From Albula goreensis (lineage: Eukaryota; Chordata; Actinopteri; Albuliformes; Albulidae): a stretch of DNA of 64,000 nucleotides. Below are positions 30,585-42,300 of the stretch, in pieces. How positions within the stretch are numbered: position 1 is the first letter of the stretch; every line of letters begins with the position of its first letter. The notes below the pieces were generated by a model. That model did no database searches. It had not been told where the DNA came from and was given only the letters and a program-made list of their open reading frames with translations. The stretch covers positions 12,792,049-12,856,048 of the forward strand of contig CM040764.1 of assembly GCA_022829145.1 (NCBI GenBank), written 5' to 3'. The position numbers were made by a program, and so were the translations under genes.

Positions 30585-30637
<53 letters not shown>

Positions 30638-30860
30638 TGTGTGTGTGTGTGTGTGTGTGTGTCTGTGTGTCTGTGTGTCTGTGTGTGTGTGTGTGTATTT
30701 TTGTGTGGATGGGTCCATATGACTAATTTACTACTAAACACACCTCTTTGAACGGCCTTGTCTCCATCTTTGTTATCTTGTTAAAGAGACAGATCTTCTA
30801 AACACTAATATATTAAATCATTGTGTATAAATGTTCAATAAAATGTAAATATGTATGTAC
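29800..30860 (+). other. rgmd: RGM 3' UTR with poly(A) signal AATAAA at 30837-30842
   Basis: The first canonical AATAAA I noted after the stop codon is at 30837-30842, followed by a T/G-rich stretch (TGTATGTACATACTGTACT). That gives a 3' UTR of about 1.05 kb. It contains a GT/CTGTGT microsatellite at 30567-30696. The true cleavage site is inferred. Confidence 0.55.
30567..30696 (+). repeat. (GT)n microsatellite with CTGTGTGT interruptions
   Basis: About 130 bases of GT repeat, with CTGTGTGT variants at both ends flanking purer GT cores. It lies in the presumed RGM 3' UTR, so the transcript would carry a long UG tract, the preferred ligand of CELF and TDP-43 proteins (established knowledge). 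Regulation through it is inference. Confidence 0.9.
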
Positions 30861-31177
30861 ATACTGTACTTATAAATGGCTGTACGTATAAACCTTTGAC
30901 CTTACTTACTGTTTTCCTTTTTCATATTTGTAAGGAAAAAAATAATGAAAAGGAATGAATGTGCCTCCTTATATTCTTTGTCTGTTTCTATATTAAATGT
31001 GATGGACAAATGTGAGGTCCTGTGGTTGTTTATTATACTGCAGGATATAAAGTTTTTCTTTTTAAGCCAGTTAATTTCTGTATGCTGGCATACCTGATAT
31101 ATTCAGTTCTCAGCCACCTGAAATGTACCTGCTACATCCAGCATTGTCTGACTGGGGGCTATTCATCTGTACTGTGG
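30861..31177. other. Intergenic DNA downstream of RGM
   Basis: AT-rich sequence after the presumed RGM poly(A) site; nothing recognised. Confidence 0.5.
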
Positions 31178-32220
31178 AAGAATAATAATACATTTCATTT
31201 ATATTGTAGTTTTCTCAAATCCAAGGTCACTTTATATTATGTATAACATGAGCAAATGCACGAAACAACACAACGAACTCAGCATTACAATATCAGTATG
31301 AATCTAACCCTCAAATAAAGGGATAATGAAGGATTCAGAGGGACCCTGGCATGTGGAGGGAAGGGAAACGGTACTCTTTCAAGGGATATGTCTTTAACTG
31401 GGTTTTGAATGAAGTGTTGCTGGTGCAGCTCGAGTGTTCCAGAATTTTGGTGACTTCCGACCCCTGTAGAGGAGAGTCTGGTCCGAGGGGCTACGCAGCA
31501 GTACAGTGCTGGAGGATGTGCGGGGAGGGTACGCTCTGGAATGTGGGATGTAGGATTTTGTTCTGGATGTGGGATAAGATGGAGGACCAGTGTGGCCGAC
31601 AAAGGGGGCTGATTTTGATCATCTTTGAGGCTTGTGGATGGTTTTGCCAGTGTTATATTTAAAAGAAGCACTGCTATAGTTGAGGCTGAAGGTTATGAGG
31701 CCATGGACCAAGGTTTCAGCATCTTTCATAATGAGTGATGGGCACAATGGTGCAGTGTCACTGAGGTGAATTAATGCATTTTTGGTGAGTGAGTTCGTGT
31801 GAGGCTCGAGGCACAGCGAGGGATAAAAGATTACACCAAGGTTACAAACAGCTGTGGAGGTTTCGACAAGGACACTAGGCCCATTTGTGATTTTGGAAAC
31901 AGGTTTTGTTCTGATTAACACATTCAGTTTTGTCAGAATGTACTTTCACGACATCTGTGGTGATTTAGTGTTTCATGTCAAGATTGCAGGCTGACAGATG
32001 GATTTTGTACTGACGCAGGTCTGTGTATTATCAGTGTAACAATGGAAAACGGAGACCATGGTGGGAAATGACATGACTAAGGGGTTGTATGTTAATGATG
32101 AAAAAGGTAATGATGTAAAAAATTAAAGGGGGCCAAGAGCTGATCCCCGGTGAACACTTTGTGTGGCTGGAAAGATTGGTGTTTTCATACTGTGTCGAGG
32201 TGCTGTTTGTTGGTAAGGTC
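31178..32220 (-). mobile_element. Degraded L2-type LINE, 3' part of reverse transcriptase and tail
   Basis: Read on the minus strand, several reverse-transcriptase blocks survive with stops and frameshifts. They are a GDQLLAPFNF-like remnant of the GVPQGSVLGPLLF block, a remnant of the FHCYADDTQ block near 32000-32060, and NLGVIF then KDAETLVHGLITFSLNYSSA at 31700-31850. The 3' end carries AAAGTGACCTTGGATTTGAG, AAACTACAATATAAATGAAA and a short ATT repeat, the usual L2-clade tail. It cannot encode a functional protein. Confidence 0.75.
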
Positions 32221-32224
32221 TTTT

Positions 32225-32360
32225 TATGAGATCAATTTGTTCCTTTTCCAGATCGTCCTTCCTTAGGATGTTACCTGCTTCAATTTACAATGCTTGAAAT
32301 CTTTTCTAGTGTTAGTTTTGATGAGAACATCTGCTAAAGGAGTAAATGTAGCCTGGAATG
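32225..32360 (+). mobile_element. SINE or L2 3' tail fragment
   Basis: GATGAGAACATCTGCTAAAG followed by GAGTAAATGTA matches the GGATAAGAGCATCTGCTAAATG tail common to fish SINEs and L2 elements. Only the tail is recognisable. Confidence 0.5.
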
Positions 32361-35318
32361 TAAATATTAACCGCATGTTTGCCGGATTATCTGATCTCGG
32401 GTTTGAGCATTAATGCATTGCTTGACAGTACGTATATCCTGCTTCTCTCTTATTCATAGCTCTGAAAGACATCCATTTTTCATGACACAGAGCAGAAATG
32501 GGAAAAGTGAAAGCTCGTTAAATCAGCGATTCGATATTTAACAGGCCGAGTCTTCAGTGAGAGATCATTCAACATAATGCACACGTTATAGCATTCGCGG
32601 CTGGTGATTTTAATTAATGGAACCCAACCCCCGGCCCGGCAGCTGCTGCAACTCCAGTATCTTTAGGGTTGAGGGCTGATAAAGTGTTAAAATGTGCTTG
32701 GTCGCTTGAAAAACATGAACACTTCCCAAACCCTAACACTTATGTGGCCAGGTTATAGAGGAGCATTGAGGATTTGATTAATTAATTGAAAACTCTATCT
32801 GGAGGGTAGGTAAATCTCTATAATTGGCACAGAATATCTAATGCCCATATTGCCGGGGTACATTTGGGTCACCCCAAATGTTCTCCGCTCATTCAACCAC
32901 GTCTTTATGGTTTCGCCGCGTACAAGACATGAAACTGTCGCCAAACATATTTGTAATGTAAAATGAGGGCTAGTCGTGCGCGAGACCACCTGAACCTGAC
33001 GTATGGCAAAATGGAAGAGGTTTAGCGGTTACCCGATGACTGTGAGTATTTGTTTATTGAAATAATGTAGGTTAGCCCATTTAAAAACGCAGCAATGTAA
33101 TGCCGAGACGCACCTTAATGTAAATACACAGGGTTTTGGAGACGTTGTAGGTAGTTTTTTTTTTTATCACGCTGACAATAATGTAGCTGGACGGTCTTAA
33201 TATTGACATTTTCTTATGAATACAGAGAGAATTTTAGCCTAACCGAAAAAACATGGTATCTTTTCGAACACAAGAAACAATTGGAGAACATTTATTAAAG
33301 CAAGATGAACATTTGAAAAGTCACGAGACAAAATCCGGGAAACTGAGGGGAAAAAAAAAATCATTTCTGTCAGTGTTTCCCCACAACTTCTGTGCGGACT
33401 CCTCCTGTGGTTTGAACAGACGATATTTATCTGTCCGTTTTAGCACCGTTATGCAGAGTTTGGATCTCTATCATCTTCATGATGGACGGCTCTTGGCAAA
33501 GACAGATTCGCACCCTCCCAAGGCCGCAGGTAGAGTGCCACTTTTTACCTGTAACAATGTGACTGGGGAACCTGAAGTTCACACTACTACTACTACTACT
33601 AATAATAATAATAATCATAATCATAATAATGTATTTATATGGTGCTTGATAATTAAGGGAAGAACAAAATGGAGACAAAGCGTTGCTGTATTGATAAGTG
33701 TTATTGTATTGATATGTGATCTCTGGGGAATGAAAACCAATGCTTTTAGTGGAATGAGTGACCACAAGCTTATTGAATTCAGAAAATATTGACATTTATT
33801 GATGGGTTTCATCCACACACATTCTTACCAGGACCCATAAGAGTCAAAACACATCAATAGGTTATCTTATCTTGTACATTAAATGAGTTTGAGGCAATCC
33901 ATCCCACATGAGAAATACTCCCCTGAAAACTAATGGTCATATTAGGGCCCTCTTCACTGCACTGGGCAGCCATTATTTCCAAATACTTACAAATCATGGA
34001 TCATTGTGTTGTTTTTCTTCTTGACACTTTTATGTGTAGAACCAAACTTCCTTGGTCCAAATGACTGACAAATGAACCATAGTTGCATCCATGTTGTATT
34101 GTTTGTGGCAAAGTTGACTTGACTCCATCAATCTAACAGGTCTTCTTGTTTGTCTTTGACTGAGCCTTTATCAAATTTGTCTGCTACTTTGAAAATAGCA
34201 TCCATCACATATCTCAAAGCCATTGTTTTTGTGTATTCTAAACATTCCTGGTAGATGGCACACACAGGATTTATAGTACTTGGAAAGAACAATAACATAT
34301 TTGGTAAAAATAGCAAAATAGTTGGCATTGTGGGCATTGTGATTTTTTTAATGTAAGCTAGCGCTGTTGTGTTCTCTCAACTTTGCTATTCCAAATGTGC
34401 ATCACACCAGGCTTCCACATTAATTACAAAAGTGTTCTTTTTAAAATTCCTGATTAATTCTCACTGATATCTCTGAGTCAGATGCACTTTATTACATTTG
34501 AGATAAATATTAATGGATGAGGTAGATCGCAACTTACCACACAAAGAGAAAGTGGTTCACCAGTGTTGTGAAAAATATTCTCAACCTGACTCTCTCAATC
34601 TAGCCTTCTAATCATCTGCCTTTTTAGTTAGCTCCTTGGTCCCTCCCTCTACACCTCAGCCGATGTGGACTGAGTATTCTGGGGAAAGACAATGGCCGCT
34701 GTGCATGAACCATCTTTCCCATTTGAGTGGAGTAGTTTGGTGAAGAAATTCGAGGTCCTGATTTGCATAAAATGTAATTTTACTATGTACATGAGACCCA
34801 CCCCATGTGGTTGTTGGCATTGATGCAGACATGGTATCATAGTTACCTGTGACATCATAAAGGACTGCACTGCAGACACAAGAAGCTCGCCGTATATCCT
34901 TCTTAATGAGGCCCTGTCGCCAAACTTTGAACAAATGACATCTCTGCCCCTCGAAGTCTCGAAATAACCCCCAGCTCGGATATTAAGTACCTGCATCATA
35001 AATCTCGAAATGTGATAATTGGCAATCCACTCTCTCATCAAATGCAGTATTACCCTAATTTATTATTGGGCTGCAAATGGTGGCGTATGGATACAGTGGA
35101 GATGAGAGTTTATCGGGGAGAGGTATTGATTTTCATTAGCTGATGGTAATAAAGATGAACCGTCAGGCCTCTGCACTGACCAGCGGCCACACTTTACCGT
35201 AATTGGGTCAATTTATTTCATAAAGCCTGCAGGTCAGGCTTTTTTTTTGTCATCCTCTTTTTTCTTTGCAAGACTGCCTTTTTTCATAAATAATTAATAC
35301 GTTTAGATTAGAACTTTG

Positions 35319-35354
<36 letters not shown>

Positions 35355-36150
35355 GAACCTCAGTATTTTGGGAACACTGGTTATCCAAATTGGGTGTAAA
35401 CCAGGAGGTACCATGATAATTATGATTTATTGTCTCCACACACTGCTGAAAAAGGGTGAACATTAAACTAAAATGTTAACATATTACGCTTAGATAAAAA
35501 AACACAAAATACATGAATATAATTTGACAAAGGGACATGCATTGATACTGTTGCTAAAGGATAGTATCTAGATTTATATTCATATGTGCTGATGAAGAAT
35601 GATAATTTGTAATGGTGTAGGGAGAAGAAAAGCCAGAAGGGTCCATAAAAAGTTTTTTTGTTTTTTTTTGCTGTTTTTAGAATGATATGTCCAGGATAAT
35701 CTGTTTTGGGTATGGGCAAGAAGTAAGAAAGTTAGGTATTTGGACAGCATTTAGAACTGAATCCCCATGTTCATTACTGAAATAATTAAGAAAAAAATCA
35801 TATGGGTACATTTATATTTATGTCAATGCACATTCAAGAAAATTTCTCCAGATTTATTTGATGGCGTTTTGAAATGCACCCTGACTCTGACCCTAAGCAT
35901 GCTGCTAACTAGATCCAATGATTTGTTGTAAAAATAAAAAATAGAAATGTTGAGTGGTCATTTTATATTGAAATGATATTGAGCACCATTCTACTCAATA
36001 TCTAATGTATTCTGCTGAGTGCCAATGAAGTCCTGCAGACCATCTGAGATCATCCGAGTCTGGTGATGGCAGTATTACACAGGCTTTGTGCTGTTATGGC
36101 TTACAAAGAACGTGCAACAAAAAAAGTGAAGATGTATATAAATCACAATA
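32361..36150. other. Intergenic DNA, no gene recognised
   Basis: Two long non-repetitive stretches (32361-32720 and 34640-35240) look like regulatory DNA. Between them are an ACT/AAT/CAT trinucleotide cluster at 33583-33632 with an adjoining TATTTATATGGTGCTT (L2-tail-like), and a CA tract at 35321-35349. A 179-codon frame at 33253-33792 runs through the trinucleotide repeat and has no family features. Confidence 0.55.
35321..35349. repeat. (CA)14 microsatellite
   Basis: Twenty-nine bases of uninterrupted AC. Confidence 0.95.
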
Positions 36151-36151
36151 T

Positions 36152-36179
36152 ATGTGTGTGTGTGTGTGGGGTGTGTGGT

Positions 36180-36240
<61 letters not shown>

Positions 36241-36298
36241 ACGCAATTCTGACTTCACTGCCCTTGGTCTTATGGAGCAGGTCACTGTTTCTGCAAAT

Positions 36299-36329
<31 letters not shown>

Positions 36330-36430
36330 GTGGGGGTGTGTGGTGTGTGTGTGTGTGTGTGTGTGTGTGTGCACGCAATTCTGACTTCACTGCCCTTGGT
36401 CTTATGGAGCAGGCCACTGTTTCTGCAAAT

Positions 36431-36501
<71 letters not shown>

Positions 36502-36540
36502 TGTGGGGGGGTGTGTGTGTGTGTGTGTGTGTGTGGGTGT
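36152..36540. repeat. Compound (GT)n satellite with a duplicated 62-bp spacer
   Basis: Three GT blocks are separated by two copies of a 62-bp spacer at 36239-36300 and 36371-36432 (period 132). The spacers start GCACGCAATTCTGACTTCAC and end CTGCAAATAC. They differ at one base (GGTCACTG versus GGCCACTG). Confidence 0.95.
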
Positions 36541-38856
36541 CTAAGTAATGAACAAAAATATGCACAAAAATGAAGTTAGTTAACAGGCCGTTAATAATGG
36601 GGCCTTATGGCCTGTGTGATCTATATGCAACATGGCGTATGGAGTGTCTGCAGGACCTCCCCATGGTGAAATGTTTAGTGTTACTTTACCCAATCAGAGT
36701 TTATATGAGTGCAAGAGGGATTAGATGTGCTCTATCAGAGTTAATTTAACTCTGCAGAGAGTGTGCATTGGGAATACCGAACTATGATTTTTATAGTAAA
36801 CCAATTGTACTGGTCTCATCCAGTTTCAAACCACTAATATACATGAATTGTATTGATTACGAGGCTTAAAAAAACACTTTTTTTGAGAGTTTGATGGATT
36901 GTTTGAAAATTTTTTTATTGTAAAACTGAAAAAGGAGAGAAAGAGAAAGCCCCAGTAAGCATTTCATTTTATACAGACTTTTTTAGAACATAAATGATAA
37001 GTAATACATCATAAATAAATTAATAAATAGAAACAAAAAATCCTTCAAATAAATTAATACATAAATAATTACATAATCTATTAACGAAACCCATAGTAAT
37101 TGTAAAACATCAAAGCAGCAAGTATAAGAGAGAATTGAAAAGGGGGAAAAGCGTTTGGTTTCTCAGATTACGGTTGAACCTTTTCATAATTGAAATAAAA
37201 ACAGAGAGGGTACCGTGATTTCACTTTGTCTCCTTGAAGAAAGCACGCAGACAGCACCCTCTCACGGACTATTTCATAACACAAATTTCTGTCCGCCTCC
37301 CCCTTCCAAACAAGTTCCATTCATGTGTTAAACAGATTTTTTTCATTATATCTGTTATGTATGTTTTTGTGCTGAAAGCCCTGAAGTAGAACATAATGTT
37401 AAAAAAGCATCCCACCCCAGTCTACCCTCCCCCTTTCACCCACCCCATACCCCACCCCCATACCCTACCCGAAAGGTCCTGTGCTGACAAATCTTCCCTA
37501 AATATACAGATTCAATATTTATTGTAAGCTATTTCTAGTATTTCATAGCATTCAAATCATAGTTAAAGAACCATATTATTCATAAGAGAATTATCAATAT
37601 AATAACCTTTATCCCACACCCCCTCCCTTAACCCCCCCTTCCCCAACCACCAACCCCCCAACCCCCCCAACTCAGCATGCGAAGAGACTGGGTTGGCATC
37701 GTGGATGGAAAAAGTGGAGCGATTAGAATGAACTCAGCTGAATACAGGTAGTTAAAGAGGAGATGAAGAAACAAATGCTCTCCCTTATGTAACCCCCCCT
37801 CCCCGCCCCCCCACGACCTGAACAGAAGGTAGGGATGGTAGAATGGGGTTTCATGAGCCCTGCGAAGGGTGGGGCTGTAATGAGCTGTCAGTTATGGACC
37901 TGCATGAACAAATCGAAGGATTGTACTATCAATAGAAACACAATGTTTAGTTCAGTTTGGTGAGTCACTGACTTATTTCATGACACCTCATTCCTCCATC
38001 ACTGAGAGAAGGTAAAATGCCTTTTCTTTGAATTTAACATCCTTTGCCTTAAGCAGAGAATTAGCTTTTTTTTTTTTTTTTTAAGTGACGAGGCAAGGCT
38101 CGACACACTCGCTGGTTAATTTAATCTAAGTGCACGGCCTGTCTCTTAGTGCAATGAGAACTATTGCTGTCAAGCTCAAAGTCAGACAACCTGCAAAGAC
38201 GACTCAACTGGTGTCACGAGTTGCGTAGTGGGCTCCCCCCAGCCTACCTTTGTCCTTAAAGTTGATGCATGATTTTGCCACAGATTCTATAGACTGACCA
38301 GATACTCAGCTCCAGAGTCTAAATATTGAAGGGTCCGTCTCTCTACCCATGAAGCTAAAAATTACAGCTTGGCACGGCCTGTGTATATTTGGGGGGCTGG
38401 GGGGCGAGTACAACAGCGTGACAGTGGATGTTCTGTGATGCTGGGATCCCCATACTGAGTGGAACCTCCTGGGATTCGGTCAGGGAGAGGATGGAAGGAC
38501 CTTGTCAGTCAGTCTATAGAATCTGTGATCGTACAGCTGCCAATCAATGAGCTCAAGGTGCAGCAGCAGTCGTTCGCTGGCTCCCGTTTGGTATCGCCCA
38601 AGATGTTTGGTACAGGAAGGCCAAATTTTAGTAAGATTTTAATAATTCAGCAACTAACCTTGTGACTAAGTCCTTGTCCAGGAACTGCTGTTGAAAAGCC
38701 TGTCTGAGCAGTGCACGTTAATGTGGCCAGGGGGGTTTGTGTCTGTTTATCGCACTCTCTCCTCCATGGTGAGAGGGAGGGCAGTTTAGGGGATGAGAGA
38801 AACACACCTCTCTCTCCCCCACACCATTCCATCATTTGCTGCTGATTGGTCTAAAG
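36541..38856. other. Intergenic DNA or distal celf5 3' UTR
   Basis: No exon recognised. AT-rich sequence at 36960-37080, C-rich sequence at 37400-37860 and a non-repetitive stretch at 38100-38660. A minus-strand AATAAA lies near 36915, so a very long celf5 3' UTR reaching here cannot be excluded, but nothing shows it. Confidence 0.4.
37619..37671 (-). repeat. C-rich tract, G-quadruplex-like on the minus strand
   Basis: Runs of three to seven C separated by AA, AACCACCAA or TT. The minus strand reads GGGGGGGTTGGGGGGTTGG and onward. Confidence 0.8.
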
Positions 38857-39048
38857 CAGTGGTCCCCTATCCTAAAAGTGGAGAGCTGTAGAACCTGCTG
38901 TTTTTTCACCTTAAGTTCCATGGACAGATCAGACCCAAGAAACCAGGGTGAGATTAGGGCGTTCATGCAATCAACTGCTTTCGAGTGGTGAGTAACAATG
39001 AAAACCATCACATCGTTTAGCCTCTGGGACCTGGATTGAGGACCACTG
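38857..39048. mobile_element. hAT (Charlie-like) non-autonomous element, 192 bp
   Basis: The ends are CAGTGGTCCCCTATCC and its partial inverse GGATTGAGGACCACTG. The flanks GTCTAAAG (38849-38856) and ATCTAGGG (39049-39056) share TCTA, in line with the NTCTAGAN target preference known for Charlie-type hAT elements. Confidence 0.65.
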
Positions 39049-39078
39049 ATCTAGGGAGAAGCATGTGTGAGTCTAGGC

Positions 39079-39339
39079 CAGTGGTTTCCCAAATCCTCTG
39101 GGCCTATGACCCACTTAATGAGTTTATAGGGTGGGGGCGCATTCATATTAAAATGTAGGCTGAATATCTGCTGTTGCAAAGGTGTCACAAGTCAAAACAT
39201 TTGCATGCAACAAGATAAGTACTGAATTTGGCAATGGAACTATGCTATACCTGAAGCTTTTTTTGTCTTGTTTAACACGTGATGCACCTCAACCCTTCCT
39301 ATGACTGGCAGGACCTGGCCCATGGTTTGGGAACCACTG
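39079..39339. mobile_element. hAT (Charlie-like) non-autonomous element, 261 bp
   Basis: The left end CAGTGGTTTCCCAAA and right end TTTGGGAACCACTG are near-perfect inverse copies. The flanks GTCTAGGC (39071-39078) and GTCTAGAT (39340-39347) agree at 6 of 8 positions. It has no coding capacity and lies only 30 bases from the preceding element. Confidence 0.75.
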
Positions 39340-39347
39340 GTCTAGAT

Positions 39348-42300
39348 TAATGAGAGGATAGCATCTCAGGTCAGTGATTGGAAAATGAGGTATCATGACA
39401 CAAAGTACTGACGCTACAAGATATTGGTCGACTAATTTAAATGACCAGATCTGAATGAGTCATTGTGTTTTGCTGTAAAGAGTAAAACCATCTGATTGAC
39501 AGAACTAAATATCCACTTACAGCAGATTGTACCCCACCCTTTTTTTGGGTGTCATGTTACCTCATTCACCCACCTCAGAGGAACCACTAGCAAATCAGAC
39601 CATTCCCAAGGAAATGTGTGTCATGGCAACTCCATCCTGGCATGGTCTTAATTTAACAACGTTTTTTTTTTTTCCTTCGCAAAGTTTCAAAGTTTGCACT
39701 TCCCGTTTATTTTTCATGTTAATTCCACTTTCCCAGAGGCCTTTGCAAATGGTATGTACGACGCCAAGCTCACTGACACCAGGAAACAATTGAACATCTG
39801 TCTCCATCTACGTTTGTCAAGTTTGAGTTTGCAGCTGTATGTGATAACCTTCTGAGGGCTTTGTGAGGTCTGAAGACAGATGTTTAAGTGTTTGATAATC
39901 TCACTAGAGCAATAACCTGAATTTTACAGTGTAATAACTTAATTTTCGAGGCAGAGTGTGCCACTACATTTCTCTGCTTTTAGTGGCTGTGTAGATACAG
40001 TATGTGCGATACCTATAGTTTGGCAATATCCCCTTTTTAAAGGCATTAAATATATTTTCTTGTTGACTGCATGCCACAACTGCCACCGTGTACCGGACTG
40101 GTCAACATCTCTGGCACCAGAAAAGAGAAGAGCATTCCCAGTGCGTAGCAGTGTTAGCGGTTCCAGGTCGTACTAGTACAGACATTGCACAGGCTTTGTA
40201 TTTAATCTTTACCCACTCACTGAACAAATGAAGTGCAAAAATGCCCCCCAAAAAAAAAAAAAAAATAGCAGAGCCCAGGGCAATGTGGAGGTTAGCGTAC
40301 TGACTGCATGCTACCAGCTATCTTGCATCTTCTAAAACCTGGACTGCATGCACAGGCACAATGCATTGGGAGTGCTCTTTATGTCCTTGACTAGCACTTT
40401 CAGCTCTGGAAAAAAAGATGTAAATACATAAAATCCCAAATAAAAGAAATGGATTTTAAAAAATGATAAACTATTATGTATGTTTTAAAACATATTAGTC
40501 TATATATGACTGTTCTTAAGAGTAGGATCAAAATAATATGCATATATTGTAGAAGACTGGTCAAACAAAATCTTGCAGAATATATTCTACAATGCATGCA
40601 TTAATGTATGACAGCAGCAATAAATGTAGCATTCTGGAACATTAGACACTTCATGTGTGAGGGTGTGTATGTAATGCAATATGCAGGTGGATATAGACTA
40701 CCTCCTTAGGTTATGGTTACAGATTGACTCCTTAGGTTATACCTCATTGGGTAATTTCATATGTCATTTATTTCATCGTTTCATGTGTGTTTTTAAGGTA
40801 GAATGCTTGTGTAGTTTGGCAGGGTCTGGGTTGCAGTTTGAACATGGTACATAAAAATGGCTTGTTGCTCCTGCCACCTATGTTTCTATAATAAAATGTT
40901 GCTGTGGCAGGTGGGCATTGAGCAGAGCCAGTGGGCTGTGACATCACACAGGTGAGGGTCATGTGACATCACACAGCTGGGGTCATGTGGGCTCTGCTGC
41001 CCCAGTCCACCAATAAAGGCAGTGATAATGTACATTATCAAAGAGGAGGCAAAGCCTTCCATTGATTGAAATACCGTACTTGGAATGATCCCCCCACCCC
41101 CAGAATACCAAAAGAAAAAGACTGCCCCTGAAGGCAAATGAATAGACTTCGTCCAGGAGACATTTCGAATGTCTTTCTAATCCAACTGCCTCTTTCCTCA
41201 CTCACCATTTATCTCAAAGTGAGGATTTTTTTTCTAATGTGTTTTAGGGCTCAGTTTTGACAGCACAAACTCACAGAGCAGTGATAACAAAATCCTGTTT
41301 ACATTGAATTGTGTGGCACATTGTTTTTGGAAAATGTTGTGACGATACCCTGTGATATCCATGTAAGGGCAAAGTTCAAATTTAAGCAGTTTCATATGCT
41401 GCATTCTACTTGTGTATGCTTGCTTCCATATAGAATAAGCAGGACAGCAGTTCATCTGGGTAAAACACTCTATTTGGACCACTGCTCAATGAGTTCGGAC
41501 CATTAATACAGAGCCCCAAGTCTTCGTATACCTCTGTTGATGATTGGCTGGTGCTTGGCTATCAGAGCATGCCGGCGCTTGCAGGCAACACGTTCACAGT
41601 CTGTTTCCTGTACCGCAGAGAGTGCTTTTTTAATCTCCCAGAATGGTTTTAGGCTCCCACGCCAGTCTCCGAGCTGTCTGTTCACTGTCACCCACAGCCA
41701 CTGCAGTATACTGGCCTGCTACACGCTTCGGGTCTGAGGCGATGTCACCAACGTAATATTTCATTCTGTGTGACACCCTGTTCAAACATGCCATAACAAC
41801 TTTCACAGACAGAGTAAAACCTCAGAGATGCAAGCCTCAGACAGACCGACCAAATTTGTATGAAAACAAAAGTACTAAAAAAAACTAAATGTACTATTAA
41901 AGATGCTAAATTTTTAATGGAAATTGTGATTTTTTTCCCTCACTATTGCAAAACATGGCAAAGACAGTTGGTTAAGATGGATAGAGGTTTTGTTCAGAAT
42001 GCTAATATTGGGGTAAAACATGGAAGTTATGTGATCCTGCTTACTATTGGTTTGATTCATGTTTAATTTATGGTTACGTTTCAAAGCTACAAAATCAGAG
42101 ATGGAATGTAAGTATCAATTTCAAACAATAAATGGGAGTAGCCACCATTGGGACGCGCCTGTGTAATTTGCTGTGTGGCAGTACAGTTTCACTCATCTGC
42201 GGTGTCAGGACTGATGTCTGTCATTTGCTTTGTCGGGTCTGCGGCAGCGACTAATGGATTGCTCATCTCTTGGCCCCTATGGCAACACCTTTCATCAGAT

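Noticed and set aside
33253-33792. 179-codon open frame on the plus strand
   Set aside because: It runs through an ACT/AAT/CAT repeat that gives poly-Thr and poly-Asn, has no domain or signal, and the flanking DNA is non-coding in texture.
36152-36540. CRISPR-like repeat-spacer pattern
   Set aside because: The repeats are plain GT microsatellite of varying length and the 'spacers' are identical to each other, the opposite of a CRISPR array; the genome is also eukaryotic.
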